Shown here piece after piece: positions 24,599 through 33,134 of a stretch of 64,000 bases of DNA; position 1 is the stretch's first letter, and every line of letters starts with the position of its first letter. This DNA is from UBA1738 sp045538755. Lineage in GTDB: Bacteria > Bacillota > Clostridia > UBA1381. Under the pieces are notes generated by a model. It did no database searches. It was given only the letters and a program-made list of their open reading frames with translations, and was not told where the DNA came from. The DNA is taken from contig JAZQEC010000041.1 of assembly GCA_045538755.1 (NCBI GenBank), positions 124,001 to 188,000 on the forward strand, read 5' to 3'. A program made the translations under genes and the position numbers.

Positions 24599-26623
24599 AT
24601 GGAGAGCATTAATTCATTAAACGGTGTTGGAGAGCAGAGAGCAAAGCTTTTTGCGAAAAAGGGCATTAAAACAGTTGAAGACTTATTATACTATTTCCCG
24701 AGAGGACACGAGGACAGAACAAAATTTTCGGAAGTTGCCGACTGTCCTGTCGGGGAATTTGTGTGTGTAAAAGGAAAAGTTTATTCTCCTGTAAAAGAAG
24801 CTCGTATCAGGAAAAATTTTACGGTGTATTCAATGGTAATTTTTGATGATTCGGGTGCTATGACTGTTGTGTGGTACAATAATCGTTTTGTGAAGAATGC
24901 TTTTTTGACGGGCGACGAAGTGCTTTTCTATGGGAAAGTCGGACTGGCCGGCAGAAAAAAAGAGCTGCAAAATCCTGTTTATGAAAAGGTGGGAAAGGAA
25001 CGCTTTATTGGAAAAATTGTTCCTATTTATCCGCTTTCGGGAAATCTTACTCAAAAATTTATTCAGTCTATGATGGAACAAGCTCTTAAAACTTGTGGGG
25101 AGTTAGAGGAGTATATACCGACAGAAATTCGAAAAAAATATAACATAGCTGAAATTAACTTTGCAATGCAAAATATTCACTTCCCGCAAAGCTTTGAAAG
25201 CTATGAAATTGCAAGACGCAGATTTATTTTTGAAGAGTTGCTTATCCTTCAGCTTGCACTTTTTTCGAGGCGAGCTAATATCGAAAAAACAGTAAGAACA
25301 CCTTTTAAAAATACTGAGTGTGTCAGGGAATTTGTTGATGGACTTCCGTATCAACTTACAAGTGCACAAAAGCGAGTAATAGCTGAAATGTGTGAAGATT
25401 TTAAAACAGAAACTCCGATGAACAGACTTGTTCAGGGTGATGTCGGTTCGGGAAAGACTGTTATTGCTGCAGCCGGAATGTACATTGCGGTCCAAAACGG
25501 ATATCAGTCTGCGATAATGGCGCCTACCGAAATATTAGCAAATCAGCATTTTGAGACTTTTTCGCAGTTTTTTGAAGGTACGGATATAAAAATTGTGTTG
25601 CTTACAAAGAGTACTAAAAATAAAAAAACTATTTATGAAAAAATTGCAAACGGCGAGTATGATATCGTTGTCGGCACTAATGCGATAATTCAAAAAGATG
25701 TAAGCTACAAAAATCTTGGTTTTGTCGTAGCAGATGAACAGCACCGATTTGGTGTTTCTCAAAGGGCTGAGCTTGTCTTAAAAGGCGAAAATCCAAATAC
25801 TCTTATAATGACGGCTACGCCTATTCCACGTACGCTTTCACTAATTTTGTATGGTGATCTTGACGTTTCTGTAATAGACGAGCTGCCGCCGGGCAGAAAG
25901 CCTGTTTCCACTTATGCTGTGGGCGAGGATATGCGAAAAAGAATTTATGCATTTTTAGACAAGCATATAAAGAACGGTTCGCAAGCGTATGTTGTATGTC
26001 CGCTTATTGAGGAAAGCGAAAAAACTGATTTGGCAAATGCTGAAGGTATTTATAAAAAGCTTATGGCCATTTTCCCACAGTACAAAATTGGTCTTATGCA
26101 CGGAAAAATGAAGCCTCAAGACAAGGAAAATATTATGCATGATTTTGCAGAGAATAGAATCAATATTTTGGTTTCTACAACTGTAATAGAAGTCGGTGTT
26201 AATGTTCCGAACAGTAATATAATGGTTATTGAAAATGCCGAGCGATTTGGACTTTCTACGCTTCATCAGCTAAGAGGGCGAGTGGGAAGAGGTCAGGAAC
26301 AGGCGTATTGCATAATGTTTGCTAATTCAGGAAGTGAAATAACAAAAAATAGAATGAAAACTCTGTGTGAGTCAAATGACGGATTTTACATATCCGAGCA
26401 GGACTTAAAGCTTAGAGGTCCGGGTGATTTTTTCGGTACACGTCAGCATGGCTTGCCGGATTTAAAGGTCGCAAATTTGTTTACCGACGTAAAAATACTT
26501 GAATATGCACAAAAAGCTGCAAAAGAAATTTCTGACGGAAAATATAAAATGACTGCAACAGAATTTTTCAAATTACAGAAAAAAACGGAAAAAGTTTTGT
26601 CAGACAGCATAGTTTTGAACTAA
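24599..26623 (+). CDS. recG: ATP-dependent DNA helicase RecG
   Basis: RecG (674 aa) remodels stalled forks and Holliday junctions. The N-terminal wedge/OB domain (about 1-250) is followed by helicase motifs: GDVGSGKT (Walker A), ADEQHRFG (DExH box), TATPIPRTL, and the C-terminal helicase half with TTVIEVGVNVPN, QLRGRVGRG and the RecG tail DLKLRGPGDFFGTRQHGLPD. Standard length. It follows fakA by 12 bases. Confidence 0.96.
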   Translation: MESINSLNGVGEQRAKLFAKKGIKTVEDLLYYFPRGHEDRTKFSEVADCPVGEFVCVKGKVYSPVKEARIRKNFTVYSMVIFDDSGAMTVVWYNNRFVKNAFLTGDEVLFYGKVGLAGRKKELQNPVYEKVGKERFIGKIVPIYPLSGNLTQKFIQSMMEQALKTCGELEEYIPTEIRKKYNIAEINFAMQNIHFPQSFESYEIARRRFIFEELLILQLALFSRRANIEKTVRTPFKNTECVREFVDGLPYQLTSAQKRVIAEMCEDFKTETPMNRLVQGDVGSGKTVIAAAGMYIAVQNGYQSAIMAPTEILANQHFETFSQFFEGTDIKIVLLTKSTKNKKTIYEKIANGEYDIVVGTNAIIQKDVSYKNLGFVVADEQHRFGVSQRAELVLKGENPNTLIMTATPIPRTLSLILYGDLDVSVIDELPPGRKPVSTYAVGEDMRKRIYAFLDKHIKNGSQAYVVCPLIEESEKTDLANAEGIYKKLMAIFPQYKIGLMHGKMKPQDKENIMHDFAENRINILVSTTVIEVGVNVPNSNIMVIENAERFGLSTLHQLRGRVGRGQEQAYCIMFANSGSEITKNRMKTLCESNDGFYISEQDLKLRGPGDFFGTRQHGLPDLKVANLFTDVKILEYAQKAAKEISDGKYKMTATEFFKLQKKTEKVLSDSIVLN

Positions 26624-26680
26624 ATTTTATGTATATTTGTAAAAAAATCGATAAAAATTTTAAAATTTTGACAAAAAATG

Positions 26681-26709
26681 TTGACCTTTTTGCTATTATA
26701 AGATACAAT
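26681..26709 (+). promoter_or_regulatory. Sigma-A promoter upstream of rsmD
   Basis: TTGACC (26681-26686), 17-base spacer, TACAAT (26704-26709), 26 bases before the rsmD start. Confidence 0.65.
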
Positions 26710-26735
26710 ATATAAATGTAATGTGGGGGATTATA

Positions 26736-27281
26736 ATGAGAATTATTGCAGGAAGCAAAAAAGGACACAAATTATTTGAGTTTGAAGGGCAAAAAATTCG
26801 ACCTACCACAGACCGTGTGAAGGAATCAATATTTAACCTTATTCAAGAGTTCATCTTGGATAGTACAGTCCTTGACCTGTTTGGCGGAAGCGGAGCACTT
26901 TCTTTTGAAGCTGTCAGCAGAGGCGCAAATAGCGCTGTTTGTGTTGATATTGATTCAGATTCTATTGCGGTAATAAAGAAAAATGCCGATGCATTGGGAT
27001 TTTCAAACATTGAGATTGTAAATAACGATGCTATACATTATCTTGAAACAACAAAACGGCAATTTTCTGTCATATTTTTAGACCCACCGTACAATAAGGG
27101 GTTTATAGCGCCTGTAATCCGTAAAATTGTGGATTTAGAGCTACTTTCGGAAGATGGAATTATCGTACTCGAAAGTGATTTTTCTGATGAACACAGCAAT
27201 TTTTCTGGGCTTGAGATACTAAAACAGCGCAAATATGGCAGAAGCTATGTTACTATTTACCAAAGAGGTGGAAAAAATTGA
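26736..27281 (+). CDS. rsmD: 16S rRNA (guanine966-N2)-methyltransferase RsmD
   Basis: RsmD (181 aa) methylates G966 of 16S rRNA. It starts MRIIAGSKKGHKL, has RPTTDRVKESIFNLIQ, the SAM loop VLDLFGGSGALSFEAVSRGA and the amine methyltransferase motif IFLDPPYNKG (DPPY). The ATG at 26736 follows GGGGGA; the ATG at 26721 lies upstream of it and would add MWGII. It overlaps coaD by 4 bases, the usual pairing. Confidence 0.94.
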   Translation: MRIIAGSKKGHKLFEFEGQKIRPTTDRVKESIFNLIQEFILDSTVLDLFGGSGALSFEAVSRGANSAVCVDIDSDSIAVIKKNADALGFSNIEIVNNDAIHYLETTKRQFSVIFLDPPYNKGFIAPVIRKIVDLELLSEDGIIVLESDFSDEHSNFSGLEILKQRKYGRSYVTIYQRGGKN

Positions 27282-27763
27282 GGATTGCAGTATATCCGGG
27301 AAGTTTTGACCCGATTACCAACGGTCACCTTGACATTATAAAAAGAGCAGCAAAGCTTTATGATAAGGTTATTGTTGGTGTACTGAATAATTCGAGTAAA
27401 AAGCCTTGGTTTTCAGCAGAAAAAAGAAAAGAACTGATTGACGAGGTTACAAAGGATATTCCTAATGTCAGTTGTGACACTTTCAGCGGTCTTTTAGTTG
27501 ATTTTGCTAAAAATAACGGTGCGACTGTTATTATAAAAGGGCTTAGAACAGTTGCAGATTTTGAGTATGAATTTCAAATGGCACTTCTTAATAAGGCACT
27601 TAATCCGGAATATGAGACCATGTTTATGATGACGGATTCTAAATATTCGTATATAAGTTCAAGCATGGTTAAAGATGTTGCCAGATATAATGGTGAACTA
27701 AACGGTTTAGTACCTGGAAATGTCATTTTAGAAATAAAAGAGAAATTACAGAGGGAGTTTTGA
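27278..27763 (+). CDS. coaD: Phosphopantetheine adenylyltransferase
   Basis: CoaD (161 aa) carries out the penultimate step of coenzyme A synthesis. It shows AVYPGSFDPITNGHLDII (nucleotidyltransferase HxGH-type motif TNGH), NSSKKPWFSAEKR, the ISSSMVKDVA motif, and typical length. The start codon is TTG at 27278, 7 bases after AGAGGTG and overlapping the rsmD stop. Confidence 0.95.
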   Translation: MRIAVYPGSFDPITNGHLDIIKRAAKLYDKVIVGVLNNSSKKPWFSAEKRKELIDEVTKDIPNVSCDTFSGLLVDFAKNNGATVIIKGLRTVADFEYEFQMALLNKALNPEYETMFMMTDSKYSYISSSMVKDVARYNGELNGLVPGNVILEIKEKLQREF

Positions 27764-27765
27764 AG

Positions 27766-28209
27766 ATGGAAATTATGGAAATCATCGACATGATGGAAGA
27801 AACTATTGACAAGGCAACGGTGGTTCCTTTAAGCGGCAAGATTGTCGTTGACAAAGAGGATCTTCTTGACTATATTCAGGAAATGCGTCTTGTTTTTCCA
27901 GATGAGGTTAAGGAAGCAAAATGGGTGAAGGAAGAAAGAGAAAGAATCCTTGCCGAAGCACAGTCAAGAAGTGAAGCAATGATTAAGAATGCCGAAGAAA
28001 AGGTTGTTCAAATGATTGATGAACACGAAGTTACAAAGCAGGCTGTTGAGCAGGCTAACCAGATGGTTAACGAAGCCCAGACCAAGGCTATGGAAATTAA
28101 AACTGATTGTGACCAGTATGCTGATGATATTTTAAACGACCTTGAAAAGCGCCTTGATATGCTTCTTAAAAAGGTGCACGACGATAAAGCTTATTTTGAC
28201 AATAAGTAA
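27766..28209 (+). CDS. Coiled-coil protein of unknown function downstream of coaD
   Basis: A 147-aa acidic, largely helical protein. A short N-terminal region (VVPLSGKIVVDKEDLLDYIQ) is followed by a long heptad-rich coil (KWVKEERERILAEAQSRSE, later NQMVNEAQTKAMEI) that resembles ATP synthase b-subunit-like or DivIVA-like stalks in composition. Proteins of this kind commonly follow coaD in Clostridia; a septum or envelope role is only a guess. The ATG at 27766 is 8 bases from GAGGGAG; the TTG at 27760 is too close. Confidence 0.7.
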   Translation: MEIMEIIDMMEETIDKATVVPLSGKIVVDKEDLLDYIQEMRLVFPDEVKEAKWVKEERERILAEAQSRSEAMIKNAEEKVVQMIDEHEVTKQAVEQANQMVNEAQTKAMEIKTDCDQYADDILNDLEKRLDMLLKKVHDDKAYFDNK

Positions 28210-28233
28210 AATCGTCTACATATATAGAATTTT

Positions 28234-28264
28234 GGCTATGCCGGATTTGGTATAGCCTTGTTTT
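28234..28264 (+). terminator. Intrinsic terminator after the coiled-coil gene
   Basis: Stem GGCTATGCC (28234-28242) with GGTATAGCC (28249-28257, one G-U pair), then TTGTTTT. Confidence 0.7.
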
Positions 28265-28294
28265 ACTGATATGAACTTTTAATAGGTGGAATAA

Positions 28295-28723
28295 ATGATT
28301 TATAAATCAAACAGTGAAAAGGAAACAAAAAATATAGCAAAGGCTTTTGCAAAAGAGCTGTTGCCGGGTAGTGTAATATGCCTGTATGGAGATCTCGGTG
28401 TCGGAAAAACAGCATTTGTGCAAGGTGTTGCAAATGCTTTGGGAGTCACAGACTATGTTTCAAGTCCGACGTTCACCATAGTAAACTGCTATGACGGTAC
28501 TTTGCCTCTTTATCATTTTGATGTGTACAGAATTTCCGATTCTGATGAAATGTATGAAATTGGATATGAGGAATATGTTTATGGAGATGGGATTTCGCTA
28601 ATAGAATGGCCACAGCTTATTTTGGATATTCTTCCTGAAAAGCGGTATGATATTACTATAACAAAAGATTTATCCATACATGAAAATTATAGAGAAATAC
28701 TTGTTGAAAAAAGAGGATTTTAA
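28295..28723 (+). CDS. tsaE: tRNA threonylcarbamoyladenosine biosynthesis ATPase TsaE
   Basis: TsaE (142 aa) is the ATPase of the t6A37 tRNA modification complex with TsaB and TsaD. Walker A is GDLGVGKTAFVQG, followed by YVSSPTFTIVNCYDG and the HFDVYRISD motif, with LIEWPQ near the Walker B/sensor region. The stop overlaps the tsaB start (TAATG). tsaD is not in the window. Confidence 0.94.
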   Translation: MIYKSNSEKETKNIAKAFAKELLPGSVICLYGDLGVGKTAFVQGVANALGVTDYVSSPTFTIVNCYDGTLPLYHFDVYRISDSDEMYEIGYEEYVYGDGISLIEWPQLILDILPEKRYDITITKDLSIHENYREILVEKRGF

Positions 28724-29415
28724 TGAAAATTTTTGCGGTTGATACATCATCTCAGGTAGCGACTGCTGCCATTGTTGATGGCGATAAACTTGTCTGTGAA
28801 TGTGTGCTTAACAATAAACTTACGCATTCTCAAACATTAATGCCAATGATTGATGATGTTTTTAAAAAAAGTGAACTCAAACCTTCAGATATTGATATTT
28901 TTGCAGTTTCAAACGGCCCAGGCTCATTTACAGGATTGCGAATAGGAGTTACAACGGTAAAAGGGCTTGCCCATGCAACAGGAAAGCAGACTGTTGCTGT
29001 CAACACACTTGAAGCTCTTGCATACAATCTGCCGTTTTGCCCATATTTAATTTCTCCGATAATGGATGCAAGACGTGAACAGGTTTATAATGCTTTTTAT
29101 CGTCTTGACGGGAATGCTGTAAAGGAGATAGTTACTCCAAGAGCGATTGCGCTTTCAGATTGCCTTTTAGAGCTTAAAGAACTTGGTGAAAAGGTTGTGT
29201 TTTTGGGTGACGGAGTTCCTGTATTTAAAGAAAAAATAATAGAGGTTTTAGGTGAAAATGCTCTTTTTGCACCTCAAACTGCAAATGCTCAAAGGGCATC
29301 AGCAGTCGCAGAGGCAGCAAAAAATAAAACACCTGTTAATTATTCAGAGTTAGTGCCCGTGTACTTAAGAGTGTCGCAGGCTGAAAGAGAATTAGAAGAA
29401 AGAGGTAAAAAATGA
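28723..29415 (+). CDS. tsaB: tRNA threonylcarbamoyladenosine biosynthesis protein TsaB
   Basis: TsaB (230 aa), an ASKHA-fold scaffold partner of TsaD. It shows KIFAVDTSSQVATAAI, NNKLTHSQTLMPMID, AVSNGPGSFTGLRIGVTTVK and MDARREQVYNAFY, all family motifs. rimI, which often follows tsaB in Firmicutes, is replaced here by rpiB, whose start overlaps the tsaB stop. Confidence 0.94.
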   Translation: MKIFAVDTSSQVATAAIVDGDKLVCECVLNNKLTHSQTLMPMIDDVFKKSELKPSDIDIFAVSNGPGSFTGLRIGVTTVKGLAHATGKQTVAVNTLEALAYNLPFCPYLISPIMDARREQVYNAFYRLDGNAVKEIVTPRAIALSDCLLELKELGEKVVFLGDGVPVFKEKIIEVLGENALFAPQTANAQRASAVAEAAKNKTPVNYSELVPVYLRVSQAERELEERGKK

Positions 29416-29849
29416 TGTTAGCTATTGGTTGTGATCACGGCGGTTTTGAACTTAAATGCCATATAATCACGCACCTTAAACAGCAGGGTGTTGAAGTAAA
29501 AGATTTCGGTACTCACGATGAAAATAGTGTTGACTATCCTGATATTGCTGAAGTTGTATGCAATGCAGTTATAGACGGTGAATGTGAAAACGGAATATTG
29601 GTTTGCGGCACAGGAATTGGAATGTCTATGGCTGCAAATAAGGTTAAAGGAATACGTGCAGCACTTTGTACCGATGTATATTCTGCAAAAATGACAAAGC
29701 AGCATAATAATGCGAATGTGATTTGTCTTGGCGGTAGAGTGACAGGAAGAGAGCTTGCTATTATGATTGTAGATGAATGGCTTTCTCAAGAATTTTTAGG
29801 CGGCAGACACGCAAACAGAGTCGAAAAAATACATAAGCTTGAGAAATAA
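29412..29849 (+). CDS. rpiB: Ribose 5-phosphate isomerase B
   Basis: RpiB (145 aa) interconverts ribose 5-phosphate and ribulose 5-phosphate. Motifs are AIGCDHGGFELK, the catalytic-site segment GILVCGTGIGMSMAANK and ARMTKQHN-like AKMTKQHNNANVICLGGRV. It starts at either of two adjacent ATGs (29412 or 29415) after AGAGG and overlaps tsaB. A strong terminator follows. Confidence 0.94.
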   Translation: MMLAIGCDHGGFELKCHIITHLKQQGVEVKDFGTHDENSVDYPDIAEVVCNAVIDGECENGILVCGTGIGMSMAANKVKGIRAALCTDVYSAKMTKQHNNANVICLGGRVTGRELAIMIVDEWLSQEFLGGRHANRVEKIHKLEK

Positions 29850-29860
29850 GATTGAAAGTC

Positions 29861-29888
29861 AAAAAGTACGGAATTTTCCGTACTTTTT
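29861..29888. terminator. Bidirectional terminator between rpiB and apbE
   Basis: Perfect 12-bp stem AAAAAGTACGGA (29861-29872) with TCCGTACTTTTT (29877-29888), loop ATTT; convergent genes on both sides. Confidence 0.9.
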
Positions 29889-29896
29889 ATTTTAAA

Positions 29897-30862
29897 TCAA
29901 TTGATAAATTCATATTTATATGAAAATGTATTCTGTCTAAAAATATTTTCGAGACTTTTTGAAAAATAAACTGTATCATCGGTTATTAAAATGCCGCGAG
30001 CATTGTATTTTTTCAAAAGTTCTTTACCTTTTTCAACACCTGCTACAAAAATGGCAGTAGAAAGCGCATCAGCAAGCGCTGCATTTTCTGAAATTATCGT
30101 AACAGAGCGAAGTCCGCTTTTGGACGGATACCCTGTTTTCGGGTCTAAAATATGGTGATATCTTATTCCGTCTTTTTCAAAGTAACGCTGGTAGTCACCT
30201 GATGTTACAACAGCAAGGTTTTCAGCGGTTAAAACGCCGATTAATTCATTCTCATTTTTGGGGTCCTGAATGCCTATTTTCCAGTTTTCACCTGTAGTTT
30301 TTTTGCCTATTGCATAGGTATTGCCACCGAGATTTATAAGAGCTGAAGTAATTCCATTTTTTCTCAAAATATCTACCAGACGGTCTGTGATATAACCTTT
30401 AGCAACAGCACCTAAATTTATGGATTTTTGCAATTTTACTTCTTCCATTAAAGGTTTTATGTCAGGTATTGCACCTGCATTGTTTTTTATGTCCCACGCT
30501 TTAATTAATGGCTCTAAATATATTGAAAAAAGCTCAGGATTTTCTTCTCCAAACTGCTTCCCAAATTCTATTACAGCTAAAGCATCTTCAGAAAATGTAA
30601 TATCTTCACCGCTATTAAAGCGATATAAACTGCTGTTTTCGTCATTTGCTGAAAGTTCGGCGTCCATTTGCCGAATATAATTTACACAATCATCGTATAA
30701 AACTGATTTTTTGTTTGAATGAATTGTTATTTCCGAAACAGTATCAAGACAGTCGGTAATTGTTACTTTATGCTCTTTTGGGTTTAAGTATTGAATTAAA
30801 AACAGCACCAAAACAGTGAGTAGTATAATTGCATAGAGAAAAAATCTATGTTTTTTAGTCAT
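29897..30862 (-). CDS. apbE: FAD:protein FMN transferase (ApbE family)
   Basis: ApbE (321 aa) attaches FMN covalently to Thr residues of exported flavoproteins such as Rnf or Nqr subunits. An N-terminal membrane anchor (about residues 7-25) has no lipobox Cys. Domain motifs: MDAELSANDENSSLYRFN, NLGAVAKGYITDRL, ALINLGGNTYAIG and YHHILDPKTGYP. No target flavoprotein is next to it. It overlaps rbgA by 8 bases, so it is cotranscribed with the ribosome-assembly GTPase. Confidence 0.93.
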   Translation of the reverse strand: MTKKHRFFLYAIILLTVLVLFLIQYLNPKEHKVTITDCLDTVSEITIHSNKKSVLYDDCVNYIRQMDAELSANDENSSLYRFNSGEDITFSEDALAVIEFGKQFGEENPELFSIYLEPLIKAWDIKNNAGAIPDIKPLMEEVKLQKSINLGAVAKGYITDRLVDILRKNGITSALINLGGNTYAIGKKTTGENWKIGIQDPKNENELIGVLTAENLAVVTSGDYQRYFEKDGIRYHHILDPKTGYPSKSGLRSVTIISENAALADALSTAIFVAGVEKGKELLKKYNARGILITDDTVYFSKSLENIFRQNTFSYKYEFIN

Positions 30863-31718
30863 TTGTTATATCCTCCGGCTTTTCTAGTGTAATTTTTCCT
30901 ATTTTACAGCCACGAAGTTCATCAAGCAGGATATTTGCAGCACGTTCGGTATTTATTTCGCCACCTGAAATGACACAGCCTCTTTTCTTGCCGATGTATT
31001 CAAGAATTTCATAGCCTTGCATATTAGAAATGTCATCAAGCTTGTACCTTGCGCATAAAAGGTCTTTATAGTTGTCACGAAGATATTCAAGCAGGGAGTG
31101 GCACAGAAGCTCGACCTCCATAATTTCATCACGGATTGCTCCTGTGTATGCAAGATTTACAGCAACCTTCTGGTCATCAAATTTAGGCGGAAGAATACCC
31201 GGTGTATCTAAAAGCTCAAGTCCGTCTTTTAGTCGAATCCATTGCTTGGCACGGGTAACACCCGGTCTGTCTCCAGTCTGAGCAGAAACCTTGCCGGCAA
31301 GCTTGTTAATAAGTGTTGATTTACCTACATTTGGAATGCCGACCATCATTATTTTTATACTTCTGTTCATACCCTTTTCTTTTGCCTTTTCAAGCTTATC
31401 TTTTATAAGCTCACGGCAGGCAGGAGCGATTTTATTTATTCCAAGACCTGTTGCACAGCTAATGGGGATAATCTTGATGCCTGATTTTGCATACCAGACT
31501 GTCCATTTGTCCGTAATCGAGTTGTCAGCCAAATCATATTTATTCATAACTACAAGCCTTGGCTTATTTATAATGATATCATCAAAATTCGGGTTACGGC
31601 CGGAAAAGGGAATACGTGCATCGAGAATTTCTACAACCACGTCAATATTTTTAAGATTTTCTTCAATCATACGGCGTGTTTTAGCCATATGTCCAGGATA
31701 CCATTGTAAGTTCTGCAT
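30855..31718 (-). CDS. rbgA: Ribosome biogenesis GTPase A (YlqF)
   Basis: RbgA (287 aa) is a circularly permuted GTPase for late 50S assembly. The opening WYPGHMAKTRRMIEENL is diagnostic; G4 (NKYD) comes before G1 (GIPNVGKST) and G3 (DTPG), as expected for the permuted order, and a C-terminal ANTAR-like helical domain follows. It sits between lepB and apbE on the minus strand. Confidence 0.95.
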   Translation of the reverse strand: MQNLQWYPGHMAKTRRMIEENLKNIDVVVEILDARIPFSGRNPNFDDIIINKPRLVVMNKYDLADNSITDKWTVWYAKSGIKIIPISCATGLGINKIAPACRELIKDKLEKAKEKGMNRSIKIMMVGIPNVGKSTLINKLAGKVSAQTGDRPGVTRAKQWIRLKDGLELLDTPGILPPKFDDQKVAVNLAYTGAIRDEIMEVELLCHSLLEYLRDNYKDLLCARYKLDDISNMQGYEILEYIGKKRGCVISGGEINTERAANILLDELRGCKIGKITLEKPEDITND

Positions 31719-31737
31719 AATTCACCTCGTATAAAAC

Positions 31738-31758
31738 AGGCAGGTCGAAAACCTGCCA
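31738..31758 (-). terminator. Hairpin between lepB and rbgA
   Basis: GGCAGGT with ACCTGCC around CGAAA; on the minus strand a TGTTTTAT run follows. Probably a weak or partial terminator inside the lepB-rbgA-apbE unit. Confidence 0.55.
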
Positions 31759-31764
31759 TAAATT

Positions 31765-32457
31765 TTATTCTGTTTTGCCTATTGCCGAAAAAGGGAAAAT
31801 TCTAAACTGTGACTTTCCAGAAATAGCCTCAATAGGAACCTGCCCAAGTCTAGAGGAACGCGAGTCAGTGCTGTTTGCACGGTTATCTCCCATTACAAAC
31901 ACATGGCCTTCTTCGACAACTGCAGGATAGTCAACTAAAGCATCTGTTATATTTGTTATACCTTCATAATATGGCTCATCGAGAATTTCGCCATTTATAA
32001 GAACTTTACCGTTTTTAATATCAACTATATCACCAGGCATACCAATTATGCGCTTAACGTAATAACGGTGTTTTAAATTATCAGGAAGGGTAAAGTATTT
32101 AATAAATTTTTCTAAAGAATTCAATTCGTCGCCGGTAGCTTCTTCAAAGTTTTCAAAATATTCAGCTCTGTCCTTATAGGAAGAATCAAGAATTATTATG
32201 TCACCTGCTTCTGGTTTGTATCCCAATTTTGTAATGATAAGCCTGTCGTTGTGAATAAGTGTAGGATTCATAGAAGGACCATCAACTCGCACAATGTCAA
32301 AAATAAAACTTTTTATAAAGAAGACAACAACTAGAGCAATAATAATGGTGTAAAACCATTCCCATACTTCACGCCAGATATTAAAGGTATTTTCTGTTTC
32401 CTTTACATGCTTTTTCATGTGTTCTGAATTTTCAAAATTTTCTGTATTATCTGTCAT
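31765..32457 (-). CDS. lepB: Signal peptidase I
   Basis: Type I signal peptidase (230 aa) that removes signal peptides outside the membrane. One N-terminal membrane helix (WFYTIIIALVVVFFIKSFIF) is followed by the Ser nucleophile motif VDGPSMNPTL, the Lys general-base motif YYVKRIIGMPGD and the GDNRANSTDSR box. The ATG at 32457 is 6 bases from GAGGTG; the in-frame GTG at 32466 is part of that site. Confidence 0.95.
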   Translation of the reverse strand: MTDNTENFENSEHMKKHVKETENTFNIWREVWEWFYTIIIALVVVFFIKSFIFDIVRVDGPSMNPTLIHNDRLIITKLGYKPEAGDIIILDSSYKDRAEYFENFEEATGDELNSLEKFIKYFTLPDNLKHRYYVKRIIGMPGDIVDIKNGKVLINGEILDEPYYEGITNITDALVDYPAVVEEGHVFVMGDNRANSTDSRSSRLGQVPIEAISGKSQFRIFPFSAIGKTE

Positions 32458-32496
32458 AATAAACACCTCATATATGTAAAATCGATATCAATAATA

Positions 32497-32524
32497 ATTA
32501 TATCACAATTAAGGATAAAATCAA
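32497..32524 (-). promoter_or_regulatory. Candidate promoter of lepB
   Basis: On the minus strand TTGATT (32524-32519), 16-base spacer, TATAAT (32502-32497). Confidence 0.55.
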
Positions 32525-32533
32525 CAAACAAGC

Positions 32534-32558
32534 AAAAAGGGACATATAAACTGTCCCC
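32534..32558 (-). terminator. Intrinsic terminator of rplS
   Basis: GGGACAG...TGTCCC stem followed on the minus strand by TTTTT, just past the rplS stop. Confidence 0.75.
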
Positions 32559-32584
32559 TTAAACTTAATGTTTGAAAAGAAAAG

Positions 32585-32938
32585 TTAGATTCTTTCCTTA
32601 ACCTTAGCGGATTTACCAACTCTGTCACGAAGATAGAAGAGTCTTGCACGTCTAACACGGCCTTTTCTTGAAACTTCAATCTTTTCGATGATAGGAGAGT
32701 TAACCGGCCAAGTCTTTTCTACACCTACGCCGTAAGAAAGACGTCTTACAGTAAATGTAGCGCCGATTCCGCTGCCCTGTTTTTTGATAATAGTACCTTC
32801 GAACATCTGAGTTCTAGTACGGTTACCTTCGACTACCTTCTGATAAACTTTTACGTTGTTGCCAACTACAAGTTCAGGTAAGTCAGTTCTAATTTGGTCT
32901 TTTGTTAAAGCACTAATGATTTCGTTTGCATTCATCAT
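32585..32938 (-). CDS. rplS: 50S ribosomal protein L19
   Basis: L19 (117 aa), at the 30S-50S interface. Typical text includes DLPELVVGNNVKVYQKVVEG, GTIIKKQGSGIGATFTVRR, SYGVGVEKTWPVNSP and GRVRRARLFYLRDRVGKSAK. Two ATGs (32938 and 32935) follow AAGGAGGG. Its leader matches an L19-leader-like element, and it is monocistronic by its promoter and terminator. Confidence 0.97.
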   Translation of the reverse strand: MMNANEIISALTKDQIRTDLPELVVGNNVKVYQKVVEGNRTRTQMFEGTIIKKQGSGIGATFTVRRLSYGVGVEKTWPVNSPIIEKIEVSRKGRVRRARLFYLRDRVGKSAKVKERI

Positions 32939-33004
32939 CGTTGCCCTCCTTTATTTTCTTAGACGTTCGTGCCGACCAAGGCAGAGGACCATCCGTAATA
33001 CAAC
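32939..33004 (-). ncRNA. Ribosomal protein L19 leader (autoregulatory 5' UTR)
   Basis: Between the promoter and rplS the minus strand carries a compact structured leader: ACGGATGGTCCTCTGCCTTG, then GTCGGCACGAACGTCTAAG, then the AAGGAGGG ribosome-binding site. Position, length and bases resemble the L19 leader family, in which L19 is thought to bind its own mRNA. Assigned by recollection of the motif, not by a covariance search. Confidence 0.6.
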
Positions 33005-33010
33005 TAAAAC

Positions 33011-33039
33011 ATTATACCACTCTTTTCCTAAAAAATCAA
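33011..33039 (-). promoter_or_regulatory. Sigma-A promoter of rplS
   Basis: On the minus strand TTGATT (33039-33034), 17-base spacer, TATAAT (33016-33011). Confidence 0.75.
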
Positions 33040-33134
33040 GTCTTTTTTGTAAAAAAAATATTTTGTCCAAAAAAAGTCATAAAGTTAAGTAAACTTAAGT
33101 ATTATTTATAAACAGCAAAAAGGAGATGCAGAGC